In this document: piece by piece, positions 1 to 8,931 of the stretch
Layout of the letters: each line of letters begins with the position of its first letter
How positions within the stretch are numbered: the stretch's first letter is position 1
NCBI GenBank assembly: GCA_964386535.1
Contig: CAYLRY010000004.1
Span: 34,845-98,844, forward strand
DNA length: 64,000 bases
Reading direction: 5' to 3'
From: CAYLRY01 sp964386535
GTDB lineage: Bacteria; Chloroflexota; Dehalococcoidia; Dehalococcoidales; UBA3254
Position numbers and translations under genes: made by a program
The notes under the pieces: generated by a model
The model's input: only the letters and a program-made list of their open reading frames with translations
What the model was told of the DNA's origin: nothing
Database searches by the model: none

Positions 1-1289
1 AGTTCATTAAGCGGCCTTGCCCTCTGTACTTCATCTACCAGTTGCGGATCAGGTTCAGGGAAAATCACAGGTCCGTTTTCACGGGAAGGCAGGAGTACGG
101 TTGATATGTTTGGAGGCATAGTGGTTTCGCCGCGCTGGTTCTTGGCCCATGATTCAATATCTACACAATATCCGCTACCTTTATTGTACTTTTTTACTAC
201 CTTTCCTTCCAGAATAGTGATATCTCCCATCATATTGAAGGCTCTTTCATCTCCGCTCATTTTCCAGAGGAATCCTTCATCTCCTATCCAGTTGGTAAAC
301 AAGTTGCACATCCAGCTCATTCTTTGATTGCCGTAGTCATAGGCTCTTTCCACACCTATAGCCCTGGCAAATTGATCGAGATAATGTACCAATTCCGGGA
401 CATCGTCTTCACCGGTTTCCTCAACATGCTCTAAAACACCGGGATGTCTGGCTTCATAATTGAACTCAATCTTATGCGCCTTCAGATAAGGTGAACCGGC
501 GCCCATGAGGAAGACAAGCTCGTCCCGCACACTCAAGGGCCCCTTGATGAGCGGGCCTAGGCGGTCTCCAACCTGAACATCTTCCCAGTACCTGGGGATA
601 TTGCCTCTGACTTCTTCGCGGTCATAAGCTTCGAGTATCCGCATCCAATCCTGCTTCGAATAAGTTTCCTTAGACCGGCCGCGGTTCTTTTTAGCGCTTC
701 CGGCAGCACCTCTTTCAGCCCAGACAATGTGATAGAGCTCTTTACCCAGGATTTCCCGCGTTTCGGCATTTAAATAGACGATATCTCCATAATCTATATA
801 TATATTACTTTTGCCTGCCATCCGGCCTTCTTTTATTTTCATATCGCGTATGATTGCCACCGAGGTCAGTTTTGTCCCCGCTCGAACAGGTTTGTACCAT
901 TGCCAGTCCCCTCCGGAATACCATCCATGAATACCAGGTAATCCGCTGCCGGTTGCGGTCCATTGATGCGTATAAAGAAAAGTCCCCGGAGCAATAATAC
1001 CTCCATAACGGGTCTTCCTGGCATAATCGGCATCCCTGAACAGCGGGTTGGTATCGCCAATTCCATCAACATAATGCCGTATAGTATCGGTTGTAGCCTC
1101 ATCATTAAAATAAATCGCTGACGGAATAAACGGCTTGTTCATCCGGAAATTTCTTCTTTCCAGCATTTCTGGAGTTACCCGTCCGTATTCTGAAGATGGT
1201 TTATCATTGGATGGTTCTTTCTGATTCCTGACCCTCGGATGTTTTGCCCATTTTTTTTCATCAATCTTGGATATGTATTCTTCCAGCAT
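1..1289 (-). CDS. MaoC-like acyl dehydratase, two hotdog domains, partial
   Basis: The frame is open without a stop from the ATG at 1289 to the left edge (429 codons), so the C-terminus lies outside the window. AAGGAG sits about 7 bases before the ATG. The N-terminal part carries the FAS1/MaoC_dehydrat_N pattern: GDTNPLFRD near residues 78-86 and YGGIIAPGTFLY at 95-106. A second hotdog-like half follows (YWEDVQVGDRLGPL, then ARAIGVERAYDYGNQRMSWM). Such proteins hydrate or dehydrate enoyl-CoA type substrates. In the classical hydratase-2 motif, D-x-N-P-x-H, the His position is Phe here, so the N-terminal half may be structural, as is common in tandem hotdog proteins. The gene is divergent from the CoA-transferase pair, which fits a shared CoA-thioester pathway. 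The family call is fairly firm; the substrate is unknown. Confidence 0.82.
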   Translation of the reverse strand, partial: MLEEYISKIDEKKWAKHPRVRNQKEPSNDKPSSEYGRVTPEMLERRNFRMNKPFIPSAIYFNDEATTDTIRHYVDGIGDTNPLFRDADYARKTRYGGIIAPGTFLYTHQWTATGSGLPGIHGWYSGGDWQWYKPVRAGTKLTSVAIIRDMKIKEGRMAGKSNIYIDYGDIVYLNAETREILGKELYHIVWAERGAAGSAKKNRGRSKETYSKQDWMRILEAYDREEVRGNIPRYWEDVQVGDRLGPLIKGPLSVRDELVFLMGAGSPYLKAHKIEFNYEARHPGVLEHVEETGEDDVPELVHYLDQFARAIGVERAYDYGNQRMSWMCNLFTNWIGDEGFLWKMSGDERAFNMMGDITILEGKVVKKYNKGSGYCVDIESWAKNQRGETTMPPNISTVLLPSRENGPVIFPEPDPQLVDEVQRARPLNE

Positions 1290-1377
1290 TTCCAGCTCCT
1301 TGATTATCAATAGTTGCAGTAATGATTTTTAATAGGGGCCAGAATAGAACAAATGTTATTAATAATATTACATCACC

Positions 1378-1449
1378 TTGACAATATGATATCCGTATTA
1401 TAGATTACTAACAGCGGTTTGAAAACCAACCGCGCTCAGCTTTTTTGTT
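1378..1449 (+). promoter_or_regulatory. possible promoter and attenuator-like hairpin in the 1290-1600 gap
   Basis: The 311-base gap between the divergent genes holds no convincing gene. On the plus strand TTGACA (1378-1383) is followed by TAGATT at 17-base spacing, or TATAGA at 15. Downstream is a short hairpin, GCGGTT/AACCGC (1414-1433), and then a T-run at 1441-1446. This could be a promoter with an early terminator ahead of the CoA-transferase genes. Both elements are weak and the assignment is tentative. Confidence 0.3.
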
Positions 1450-1600
1450 TAGTTTCATACAATATGAATGATAAATTTCGGCTTAAGCCATATTACCAAA
1501 GCCGTTTTATCCCTCCGGAGCTGTACCAGTGGTAACGAATATTGATTTTGTCTCCTAACTTAACACGGCAGTTACACAGATCAGGAGTAAACAGTAAGTC

Positions 1601-2842
1601 ATGCAGGCAGGCCCTCTGAGTCCTTACCGGGTTATTGATCTCACCGACGAAAACGGGTTACTCGGTGCGCGGATACTCGCTGACCTTGGTGCCGATGTGA
1701 TCGTCATAGAACCTCCGGGGGGTAATCCCGCCCGTAGACTCGGCCCGTTCTACCATGATATTGCTCACCCGGAAAAGAGCCTGACCTGGTTTGTTTTAAA
1801 CACCAATAAACGCAGCATTACTCTGAATATTAATACATCTGATGGAAGAAAAATACTTAAGGAACTGGTAAAAAGTGCTGATTTTCTCTTCGAATCCTAT
1901 TCACCAGGCTATATGGGGAAGCTCGGACTCGGTTATGAAGATCTGAAGCAAATCAATCCCCATCTGGTCATGTCCTCAATTACCCCCTTTGGACAGACGG
2001 GGCCATGGCGTGATTACAAAGGCTCCGACCTTGTAGAAATGTCGCTGGGCGGCCTTGTATTTTTAAGCGGTGAACCAGGCATGGAACCGCTTCGCATTCC
2101 GGTACCTCAAATATATTTTCATGCCGGCTCCTGGGCAGCAGCCGGCGCCATGATGGCTTTTACCGGACGGCAAGCCAGTGGGACCGGGCAGCATGTTGAT
2201 GTCTCCATGCTAGAGGCGGCAGCCTGGTCAAACTACAGTGCCGCAGAATGGTGGTCTTATTCGAAACTAATTCTAAAACGAGAAGGTACCTGGCGTCAAC
2301 AGGGACTCTCCCGTATGAGGCTTATTTTTGATTGTAAGGATGGATATGTTTTACTCTTCCTTCTCGGCGGCACAATGGCAACCATTGGTGAATACAGGAT
2401 GGTGGAATGGATGGAAGCAGAAGGCAAATGCCCTGACTGGCTGAGAGGATTTGAATGGGCAAAACTTGACGTGGCAAATGTAGAGCAGAAATTTTTTGAC
2501 GATCTATCAAACGCCGTAGCTCCTTTTTTGCTTGATAAGACCAAAAAGGAGCTGTTTGACTGGGCAATGAAAAATGAGCTTTTTCTTGCCCCGGTTAATG
2601 ATACCGGAGACCTGTTGGAAAACTCGCAACTGAAATACCGTAATTTCTGGGTAAAATTGGATCACGATGAATTGAAGGACTCAATTACTTACCCGGGACC
2701 TTTTGTGAAAATGAGTGAAACGCCCATTACTATCAGGCGCCGCGCGCCGCTTATCGGAGAGCATAACGTGGAAATCTACCAAAAAGAACTTGGGATTTCT
2801 AACAGCCAACTGATTGCTTTAAAACAGGCCGGAATTATCTGA
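1601..2842 (+). CDS. CaiB/BaiF (type III) CoA-transferase, subunit with catalytic Asp
   Basis: A 413-residue protein of the family III CoA-transferases, which move CoA between carboxylic acids through an aspartyl-CoA thioester. The N-terminus (YRVIDLTDENGLLGARILAD) and the segment YKGSDLVEMSLGGL are typical. Asp143 in the latter aligns with the catalytic Asp of formyl-CoA transferase (Asp169 there). The C-terminus ends with the usual GEHNVEIYQKELG helix. An AGGAG lies about 14 bases before the ATG, a rather long spacing. The stop codon abuts the ATG of the next CoA-transferase with no gap, so the two are almost certainly co-translated and may form a heteromer, as in benzylsuccinyl-CoA transferase. 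The substrate cannot be told from sequence. Confidence 0.9.
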   Translation: MQAGPLSPYRVIDLTDENGLLGARILADLGADVIVIEPPGGNPARRLGPFYHDIAHPEKSLTWFVLNTNKRSITLNINTSDGRKILKELVKSADFLFESYSPGYMGKLGLGYEDLKQINPHLVMSSITPFGQTGPWRDYKGSDLVEMSLGGLVFLSGEPGMEPLRIPVPQIYFHAGSWAAAGAMMAFTGRQASGTGQHVDVSMLEAAAWSNYSAAEWWSYSKLILKREGTWRQQGLSRMRLIFDCKDGYVLLFLLGGTMATIGEYRMVEWMEAEGKCPDWLRGFEWAKLDVANVEQKFFDDLSNAVAPFLLDKTKKELFDWAMKNELFLAPVNDTGDLLENSQLKYRNFWVKLDHDELKDSITYPGPFVKMSETPITIRRRAPLIGEHNVEIYQKELGISNSQLIALKQAGII

Positions 2843-4060
2843 ATGGATGGAAATCTCCCTCTAAAAGATCTGAAAGTGCTGGAATTAACCCGCGTCATTG
2901 TTGGCCCGGGTGTTGCCAGGTTCTTAGGTAACGCCGGCGCTACGGTAGTACACGTTGAAAGCCGGAAACGGCTTGATTTTAATAGAACCTCCTACCCTTA
3001 TAAGGATAATAAACCCGGCATCAATCGTGCTGCATATTTCAACCGCTATAATCCGGATAAACTGGGAATGAGCCTTGATCTCTCCAGGCCTCAAGGTCTG
3101 GTCCTCATGAAACAACTTGTGGCCTGGGCTGATGTCTTTATCGAGAGTAATGTCCCCGGAATGATCGATAAGTTCGGATTGGATTACGAAAACGTCAGGA
3201 ATATAAATCCAGGTATTATTATGCTGAGCACCAATCAAATGGGCCGGGAGGGCCCCCTGGCACGCTATAAAGGTTTTGGCATACAGACAGCGGCTATGGC
3301 GGGGTATCACCTGATTACCGGTTATGGAGACGGCAGGCCAATGGGGCCTTTCGGCGCCTACACGGATATGGTTTCCATTCAGTGGCTGCTGGCAGCGCTG
3401 CTGGCTGCTATCGATTATCGAAGGAGGACCGGAAAAGGCCAGTATATTGATCATTCACAACTTGAAGCCGGAGTTCATTTCCTTGCGCCGGCTGTTTTGC
3501 AGTATACCGCCAACAGAGATAAAATGACCCAGTCAGGCAACAGAGAAGCCTGTGCAGCCCCGCACGGATGTTATCGGTGTAAAGGCAACGATCGGTGGTG
3601 CGCTATTACAGTCTATACAGATGATGAATGGAGAGCTTTTTGTCAGGTGCTGGGAAATCCGGCATGGACGCAGAATTCCGTTTTCTCAACGCTGGTAGGG
3701 CGCAAAGAAAACGAAGATAAGCTTGATCATTTGATCGAAGAATGGACCTTACAATTTTCTCCTGAAAATGTGGCGGAAATGATGCAAAAAGCTGGAGTTG
3801 CCGCAGGGGTTGTCTCAAATGGAGAAGACCTGAGCAAAAATCCTCAACTTGCAGCCCGGAATTTTTATCCTGTTCTGGATCACACGGAAATCGGCCCGGC
3901 GCAATTCAGCAATCCTCCCTTCAAACTTTCAGAATCTCCGGTAGAGGTAAGAAAAGCGTCGCCCTGTTTGGGGGAACATACCGAATACATCTGCCGGGAA
4001 ATCCTGGGCATATCTGACGAAGAGTTCATTGACCTGCTGAAAAGCGGAGCCCTTGAATAA
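2843..4060 (+). CDS. CaiB/BaiF (type III) CoA-transferase, subunit lacking catalytic Asp
   Basis: A 405-residue paralogue of the preceding protein, starting at the ATG directly after its stop. The family framework is intact: LKVLELTRVIVGPGVARFLG at the N-terminus and GEHTEYICREILG near the end. However, the segment corresponding to YKGSD reads YKGFG, putting Gly145 where the nucleophilic Asp should be. The likeliest reading is a non-catalytic or structural partner in an alpha/beta CoA-transferase whose active site comes from the upstream subunit. Its own activity on another substrate cannot be excluded without a structure-based alignment. Confidence 0.88.
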   Translation: MDGNLPLKDLKVLELTRVIVGPGVARFLGNAGATVVHVESRKRLDFNRTSYPYKDNKPGINRAAYFNRYNPDKLGMSLDLSRPQGLVLMKQLVAWADVFIESNVPGMIDKFGLDYENVRNINPGIIMLSTNQMGREGPLARYKGFGIQTAAMAGYHLITGYGDGRPMGPFGAYTDMVSIQWLLAALLAAIDYRRRTGKGQYIDHSQLEAGVHFLAPAVLQYTANRDKMTQSGNREACAAPHGCYRCKGNDRWCAITVYTDDEWRAFCQVLGNPAWTQNSVFSTLVGRKENEDKLDHLIEEWTLQFSPENVAEMMQKAGVAAGVVSNGEDLSKNPQLAARNFYPVLDHTEIGPAQFSNPPFKLSESPVEVRKASPCLGEHTEYICREILGISDEEFIDLLKSGALE

Positions 4061-4277
4061 ATTCAATAAGTCATACCTTACCCTTCATTCACCAGTAAAC
4101 GAAGTTAAACAAACCTCAGTGTTTTCACCTGATTGGTGGATCGGCTTCGAAACTGTTTGAAAACATCTGATGGGGGGTTTCTGGAATACTAAATTATTAT
4201 AATATTGCAATTAACAGACGTATACGATATCATATCAGATATTAAAAGTTAAAATACCTGCGTCAACGGAGTAAGTA

Positions 4278-4718
4278 ATGGGATCAAAATATGATGCCAT
4301 AGTACACTTTATGAACGAATATGTCAGGGCATACAGCGAATACGGTCAACTGGCTGAAACCCATGATTTAATGAACAGGTTCTATGCCCCGGAGCTTTCA
4401 TTCGATGACATGGTGACCAGCCGTGAGCAGTGGTATAAAACCTGTCTCAGCCATACCGGTATCCAGGATAAATTAACGCTGGAACACCTGTTCATTGATG
4501 AGCATCAGAACGAAGCCGGTGCCTTACTTACCGCACAGGCTATTGAAAGATCAACCGGTAAAATACTGCTTGAAATAAAAATGAACACCCTGTACAACCT
4601 TAAAGTCGATGAAAACGGGGATTTAAAGATAACCAGGGCAAGAGTATTTCTTGAAACTCATCCTCAAAAAGTAGCCAAATTATGTCAGATTTACGGGATG
4701 AAATTTAACAATATTTAA
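4278..4718 (+). CDS. NTF2/SnoaL-like hypothetical protein
   Basis: A 146-residue soluble protein starting at an ATG with GGAG about 7 bases upstream. The pattern of an N-terminal helix (FMNEYVRAYSEYGQL), a FYAPELSFDD segment and later alternating strands (TAQAIERSTGKILLEIKMNT) resembles the NTF2-like cone fold found in SnoaL-type isomerases, dehydratases and many binding proteins. No diagnostic catalytic residue was recognised. It lies 24 bases before a UGSC-family gene and follows the CoA-transferase pair, so it probably belongs to the same operon and pathway. The fold assignment is moderate and the function unknown. Confidence 0.55.
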   Translation: MGSKYDAIVHFMNEYVRAYSEYGQLAETHDLMNRFYAPELSFDDMVTSREQWYKTCLSHTGIQDKLTLEHLFIDEHQNEAGALLTAQAIERSTGKILLEIKMNTLYNLKVDENGDLKITRARVFLETHPQKVAKLCQIYGMKFNNI

Positions 4719-4742
4719 TTAATTTGAATCTGGGAGTTTAAT

Positions 4743-6518
4743 ATGTTAAGCGAAAAAATCAGCGTACTGAACCCTAGAGGAGCTGCCCCGCCGGTACATA
4801 TGGTCCCCATGGCGTCCCGGCTTGATACCCTGAAAGGTAAAACCATATACATTGTAGACATGAACTTCCCACTAACCCACCAGTTTTGGGTGGAAATGCA
4901 GGCTTTGCTCTCCGCAAGATACCCTGAAACCACCTTCGAACTCAGGGTTAAAACCGGGACTTACTTTAAAAATGACCCGGCCCTGTGGGCTGAAATAAAA
5001 GAAAAAGGTAATGGGGTTATCATAGGTATAGGTCAACTTGATACCTGTGCGCCATCGGTCATTATTTTCTGTTCCATACTGGAAAGTATGGGATTACCCA
5101 CAGCCCCTGTGATTACCTGTGTTTTCCCTGACCTGGTAAGGAAATTTGCCTGGAAAAAAGGAATACCCGGCCTGAGATTTACTTTCGTTCCTCATCCTTT
5201 TGCCAACAGACCCGTTGAAGTCTACCGTAAATACCTTAAAGGTGACGACCCGATAAATGCTCGGCCTGTTATTTCGGGAATAATCGACGCTTTAACCAGA
5301 CCGACATCTGAGGAAGAGAAGAAAACAGGGACCATAGAAAGGGCAATGCCGCGGTTACTTGGGCCTGATACAATTGAGAATCTGGAGCAACTCTTTCTGG
5401 AAAAGGGGTGGACCGACGGACTTCCAATAATACTTCCTACTGAAGAAAGAGTTGCAGAGATGCTCAAGGGAACGAGTCACAAACCTGAGGAAATTATCGG
5501 GAAAATGCAACCTATTCCTCCTAATGAATGGTGGGATCAGTCACTTAGACAACTGGGTTCCAGCGCCAGAGGAGCGGAAACAGGTAATTCACCTGTTGTC
5601 ATGCAGCCTTCTCCGCCTCATGAAGCCTGGGAGTTCACTGTAGAACATGTTGCTATCAATGCTGTCATGGCAGGAGCCAGGAAAGAACATTTACCTGTAA
5701 TACTGGCCATAGCCTCCACCGGTGTAACCTCACTTTTCAGCTCCGCAACCTCCATGTGCCGGATGGTGGTCGTAAACGGACCCGTCCGCCATGAAGCAAA
5801 GATGAATTCTGGGCTGAGCACCCTTGGCCCGTTCAACCAGGCTAACGCTGTCATTGGGAGGGCCTGGACGCTTATATCCAAGAATCTCGGCGGAGCAATA
5901 CTCGGTGAATCCTATCTGGGAGATCTGGGGAATAATACCAATTACAATAACCTGTGCTGTGCCGAGAATGAAGAGGCTTTGCCTGCCGGATGGGCGCCTT
6001 TTCATGTACAGAAGGGATTTAAGGTAGATGAAAGCTGTGTCAGTATACTGGGCGGATGGAGTCTTCTGAACTACGCTGCCTACAAACCTTACCCGCATCA
6101 TGAAATAATGAAGGAACAACTGGTTAGCTTCGAAACCAGCGGAGCCGGTACACATCACACTTTAAACTACCATCCGGGAACTCAGGCCACATTTCTCGTC
6201 AGCCCGATAACAGCCAGCGATTTAAAAAATGAGGGGTTCGAAAGCAAGGAAAAACTTGGTGAATGGATCAAAGAACATGCCTTTATGTCTGCCTGGACCT
6301 ACTGGGCTGCTATGCCGGCCCACCTTGATGCTGCTAAAGCAGGAATTGAGCCGTTTGCATCCTGGCTTAAACTTCCACCGGAAGGAAAAACCACCTATCC
6401 GCTCATTACAAAGAATTCACCTGTTGAGATACTCGTTATCGGCGGGGGGACTGATGCATTCTGGTTGGCAGGTGACTTCCGGTGCATGGCGAATGCTTCA
6501 GTGGATAAATGGAGATAA
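4743..6518 (+). CDS. UGSC-family protein fused to a GWxDGLP-motif domain (paralogue 1)
   Basis: A 591-residue two-domain protein. Residues about 8-190 match the UGSC (seleno)protein family: LNPRGAAPP at the start, a LKGKTIYIVDMN strand, and GIGQLDTC at 95-102. Family members there have a GVGDUGSC-like redox motif; here it reads Leu-Asp-Thr-Cys, so only the last Cys (Cys102) survives. From about residue 215 a second domain begins with LFLEKGWTDGLPIILPTEE, continues through TVEHVAINAVMAGARKEHLP, and has no function known to me. A homologue with the same layout lies at 8932-10698. No signal peptide is visible. It lies 53 bases upstream of two DapA-like genes and is probably co-transcribed with them. 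The biochemical role is unknown. Confidence 0.7.
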   Translation: MLSEKISVLNPRGAAPPVHMVPMASRLDTLKGKTIYIVDMNFPLTHQFWVEMQALLSARYPETTFELRVKTGTYFKNDPALWAEIKEKGNGVIIGIGQLDTCAPSVIIFCSILESMGLPTAPVITCVFPDLVRKFAWKKGIPGLRFTFVPHPFANRPVEVYRKYLKGDDPINARPVISGIIDALTRPTSEEEKKTGTIERAMPRLLGPDTIENLEQLFLEKGWTDGLPIILPTEERVAEMLKGTSHKPEEIIGKMQPIPPNEWWDQSLRQLGSSARGAETGNSPVVMQPSPPHEAWEFTVEHVAINAVMAGARKEHLPVILAIASTGVTSLFSSATSMCRMVVVNGPVRHEAKMNSGLSTLGPFNQANAVIGRAWTLISKNLGGAILGESYLGDLGNNTNYNNLCCAENEEALPAGWAPFHVQKGFKVDESCVSILGGWSLLNYAAYKPYPHHEIMKEQLVSFETSGAGTHHTLNYHPGTQATFLVSPITASDLKNEGFESKEKLGEWIKEHAFMSAWTYWAAMPAHLDAAKAGIEPFASWLKLPPEGKTTYPLITKNSPVEILVIGGGTDAFWLAGDFRCMANASVDKWR

Positions 6519-6571
6519 ATTCTGTCACTTACTAAGAAATAATTGGAATTTTCCAATAAAAGGAGAGAAAA

Positions 6572-7633
6572 ATGGCACTGGAATTCACCAAAACAGAAGC
6601 CAAACAATGGGCCAAGAAAAATTTGAGGGGACTCGAGGGCGTTATTCATGCCTCCTACACACCAGACCTTTCCGGACTGGACGAAGAAGGAATCAGATGG
6701 GATGTCCAGTATCTGATAGCCAACAAACTTTCCTGTATCCTGTGCGCTGTTGAGGCCAGTGCAATGACCTTTGAAGAGCGTAAGCAATTTGTTAAAACCG
6801 TTTGTGACGAAGCAAAAGGCAAGATCCATGTTTCCATGACCATCCTCCAGAATACTGTTGAAGAGGACATCGAAATGCTGCACCATTTCGAGAAGGTTGG
6901 GGGGTCATTTGCTTTGATCGGCCACCCTGTTCAATTTTATCCCAGGTCTGAAGAGGAACTTTACCGGCAGTACAGATTGATGTGTAACGAAACTAATTTG
7001 TGTGTAAATTTTTACGCCGGAAGACTTCACCTTAAACATATGCATCCAAGCTATTTTCCGTTAACTGTTCTTGATAAAATAGCCGATATCCCTAATGTTG
7101 TAGGCATGAAGCTCTGCGGAGGCGGTCCCATCGGTTTCATGGTTGAATCTTTCCGGATCATTGGAGACAGAGTACTGGTAAATGACCCCATGACTGCCAA
7201 CTGGCCCATCACCATCCCGCAATACGGACAACAATGGGCGGGCGCTGGCCCTTATGATGTGTCTCAAACCCCGGACAACCCGAAAATGGTCAATATGTTT
7301 AATCTGTTCGTCAACGGCAAAATGGATGAGGCTATGGCTATGTACTGGGAACATATGAGCGCTTTGCCGGCTGGTGTTTCGATCGGGGGAAGTTCGGATT
7401 CCTATTTTAATACAGGTATAGTCAGTGCTTTGCCCGATAAGTATGCACAATGGCTGCTAGGAGGTAACGGCGGCATGGTCAGACAGCCGATGGGACAAAG
7501 ACTGTATGATTATCAAAAGGACGGGATCAGAGCACGGTTGAAAGGACTCGGTGTGCCTCTTCGTGAAAATGAGGAGGAGTTTTTCGTTGGCAGGGTAAAC
7601 TACTCGAAAGGCGCCAGACTGAAACAGTACTAG
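6572..7633 (+). CDS. DapA/NanA-superfamily lyase (paralogue 1)
   Basis: A 353-residue TIM-barrel aldolase-type protein with a strong AGGAG before the ATG. The Schiff-base Lys is present in VVGMKL (Lys180). Other hallmarks of true dihydrodipicolinate synthase are missing. The GTTGE loop is replaced by AVEASAMT around residues 59-66. By eye alignment the catalytic Tyr of the YNVPxR segment corresponds to Asn146 in NFYAGR. It is therefore a pyruvate-type Schiff-base lyase or hydratase of unknown substrate and not a lysine-biosynthesis DapA. The C-terminus (NEEEFFVGRVNYSKGARLKQ) is shared with the next gene, its tandem duplicate. It lies in the UGSC/CoA-transferase cluster. Confidence 0.78.
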   Translation: MALEFTKTEAKQWAKKNLRGLEGVIHASYTPDLSGLDEEGIRWDVQYLIANKLSCILCAVEASAMTFEERKQFVKTVCDEAKGKIHVSMTILQNTVEEDIEMLHHFEKVGGSFALIGHPVQFYPRSEEELYRQYRLMCNETNLCVNFYAGRLHLKHMHPSYFPLTVLDKIADIPNVVGMKLCGGGPIGFMVESFRIIGDRVLVNDPMTANWPITIPQYGQQWAGAGPYDVSQTPDNPKMVNMFNLFVNGKMDEAMAMYWEHMSALPAGVSIGGSSDSYFNTGIVSALPDKYAQWLLGGNGGMVRQPMGQRLYDYQKDGIRARLKGLGVPLRENEEEFFVGRVNYSKGARLKQY

Positions 7634-7696
7634 CAGGTTTCCACAATAAAATGATCGAAAAAACGATAAAGTCGGATATCGAAAAAGGAGAGTAAA

Positions 7697-8743
7697 ATGC
7701 CTTTAGAGTTTACCAGAATGGAAGCGAAAGCCTGGGCGCGAAAGAATTACCACGGGCTGGACGGGGCAGTTGCTCCTTCATTTACCCCTGATCTATCAGA
7801 ACTGGATGAAGAAGGTATCAGGTGGGATGTACAACACAATATTCGCAAGGGTATGTTCAGCGTCCTTTGTGAAACCATGATCGCTGTGATGACATTCGAA
7901 GAACGAAAGAAATTCATGGAAATCGTTTGTGATGAGGCAAAGGGAAAAATATTGGTATCAGTGACAGCAGGGATCGATGACATCGAGCAGGATATCGAGT
8001 TACTGAGGCACTTTGAGAAGGTAGGCGGTACTCACGTCCTGTTCGGCTACCCGGCAAACTTCTTCCCCAGGAATGAGGAGGAGATTTTTCAGATAACAAA
8101 AAAAATATGTGACTCCGTAAATCTGTGTATCGACCTCTGGCCCAAACCTATCTTCGATTTCGGCAGATTTCACCCGAGCCAGTTCAATCCATACCTCGTA
8201 GCCCGGATAGCCGAGATACCGAATGTAGTTGCGGCCAAGGTCTATATCGCCGATGGTTATGGAAAAATGGCCCAAATTCACCACCTCGTGGGTGACTTGA
8301 TTTTACAGCAATCCGGTGAACCTGAAGAATGGCCGATAACCATACCCAAGTACCACCAGCAGTGGGCAGGGCCAGGTAAATATGTGATCTATGACGGGGA
8401 AAATTTCACTGAAAGCCGCATAGTTAAATTGTTCAACCTGTTCAGACAAGGTGAGTTTGATAAAGCCATGGACCTCTACTGGGAACTATCTCCGGTTCAT
8501 ATGAATGCCATGAAAGTAGGCCTGTATCAGAGCGGCGGCGGGTATTTGGGCATTAAATACCTGGACTGGCTGGCCGGCGGCAACGGCGGGATATTCAGAC
8601 AGCCGGGCAGCCGAATTCCCTTTAAAGCCAGGGAAGCCATGCGGGCAGGTTTAAGAGCCATCGGTGTAACCCCCCGTGAAGACGACGAAGAATTCTGGGT
8701 AGGCAGGGTAAATTATGCCAGGGGAGTACGGCCGAGAAAATAA
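7697..8743 (+). CDS. DapA/NanA-superfamily lyase (paralogue 2)
   Basis: A 348-residue tandem paralogue of the preceding lyase, 63 bases downstream with its own AAGGAG. The first 45 residues are almost collinear between the two (MxLEFTxxEAKxWAxKN). The Schiff-base Lys is Lys181 in VVAAKV. The position of the DapA catalytic Tyr reads Asp146 (IDLWPKP), and the GTTGE loop is ETMIAVMT. The two copies thus differ from each other as well as from DapA at the presumed acid/base site, suggesting two related substrates or a heteromeric enzyme. It is the last plus-strand gene before a convergent UGSC gene. Confidence 0.78.
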   Translation: MPLEFTRMEAKAWARKNYHGLDGAVAPSFTPDLSELDEEGIRWDVQHNIRKGMFSVLCETMIAVMTFEERKKFMEIVCDEAKGKILVSVTAGIDDIEQDIELLRHFEKVGGTHVLFGYPANFFPRNEEEIFQITKKICDSVNLCIDLWPKPIFDFGRFHPSQFNPYLVARIAEIPNVVAAKVYIADGYGKMAQIHHLVGDLILQQSGEPEEWPITIPKYHQQWAGPGKYVIYDGENFTESRIVKLFNLFRQGEFDKAMDLYWELSPVHMNAMKVGLYQSGGGYLGIKYLDWLAGGNGGIFRQPGSRIPFKAREAMRAGLRAIGVTPREDDEEFWVGRVNYARGVRPRK

Positions 8744-8775
8744 CCCGGCAATCAAATTCAAAGTGAAGGAAAGGA

Positions 8776-8835
8776 GGCAATCAGGGAGCATCTTATTGAC
8801 CTCAGTCCGTTAGTACTTTCCTGGTTGCCGTTTTT
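8776..8835 (+). terminator. probable terminator after the DapA-like pair
   Basis: GGCAATCAGGGA (8776-8787) pairs with TTCCTGGTTGCC (8818-8829), with one G-U and one mismatch, and is followed by a T-run at 8831-8835. The loop is long (30 bases), so the call is moderate. It lies between convergent genes. Confidence 0.4.
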
Positions 8836-8931
8836 CCTGGCCTGCTAACCTGAATATTTGAAATAAACCTTTTGCCCTTTCAGCAATCTGGCTGACGGAT
8901 ATGAACTCTATAAAATAACCACCGGCTTATT

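Noticed and set aside
2924..3454. Minus-strand frame of 176 codons inside the second CoA-transferase gene
   Set aside because: It is a shadow of a well-supported family protein and shows no domain or ribosome site of its own.
6572..8743. Tandem genes as lysine-biosynthesis dapA
   Set aside because: The Schiff-base Lys is present but the GTTGE loop and catalytic Tyr are not, and no other lysine genes are nearby.
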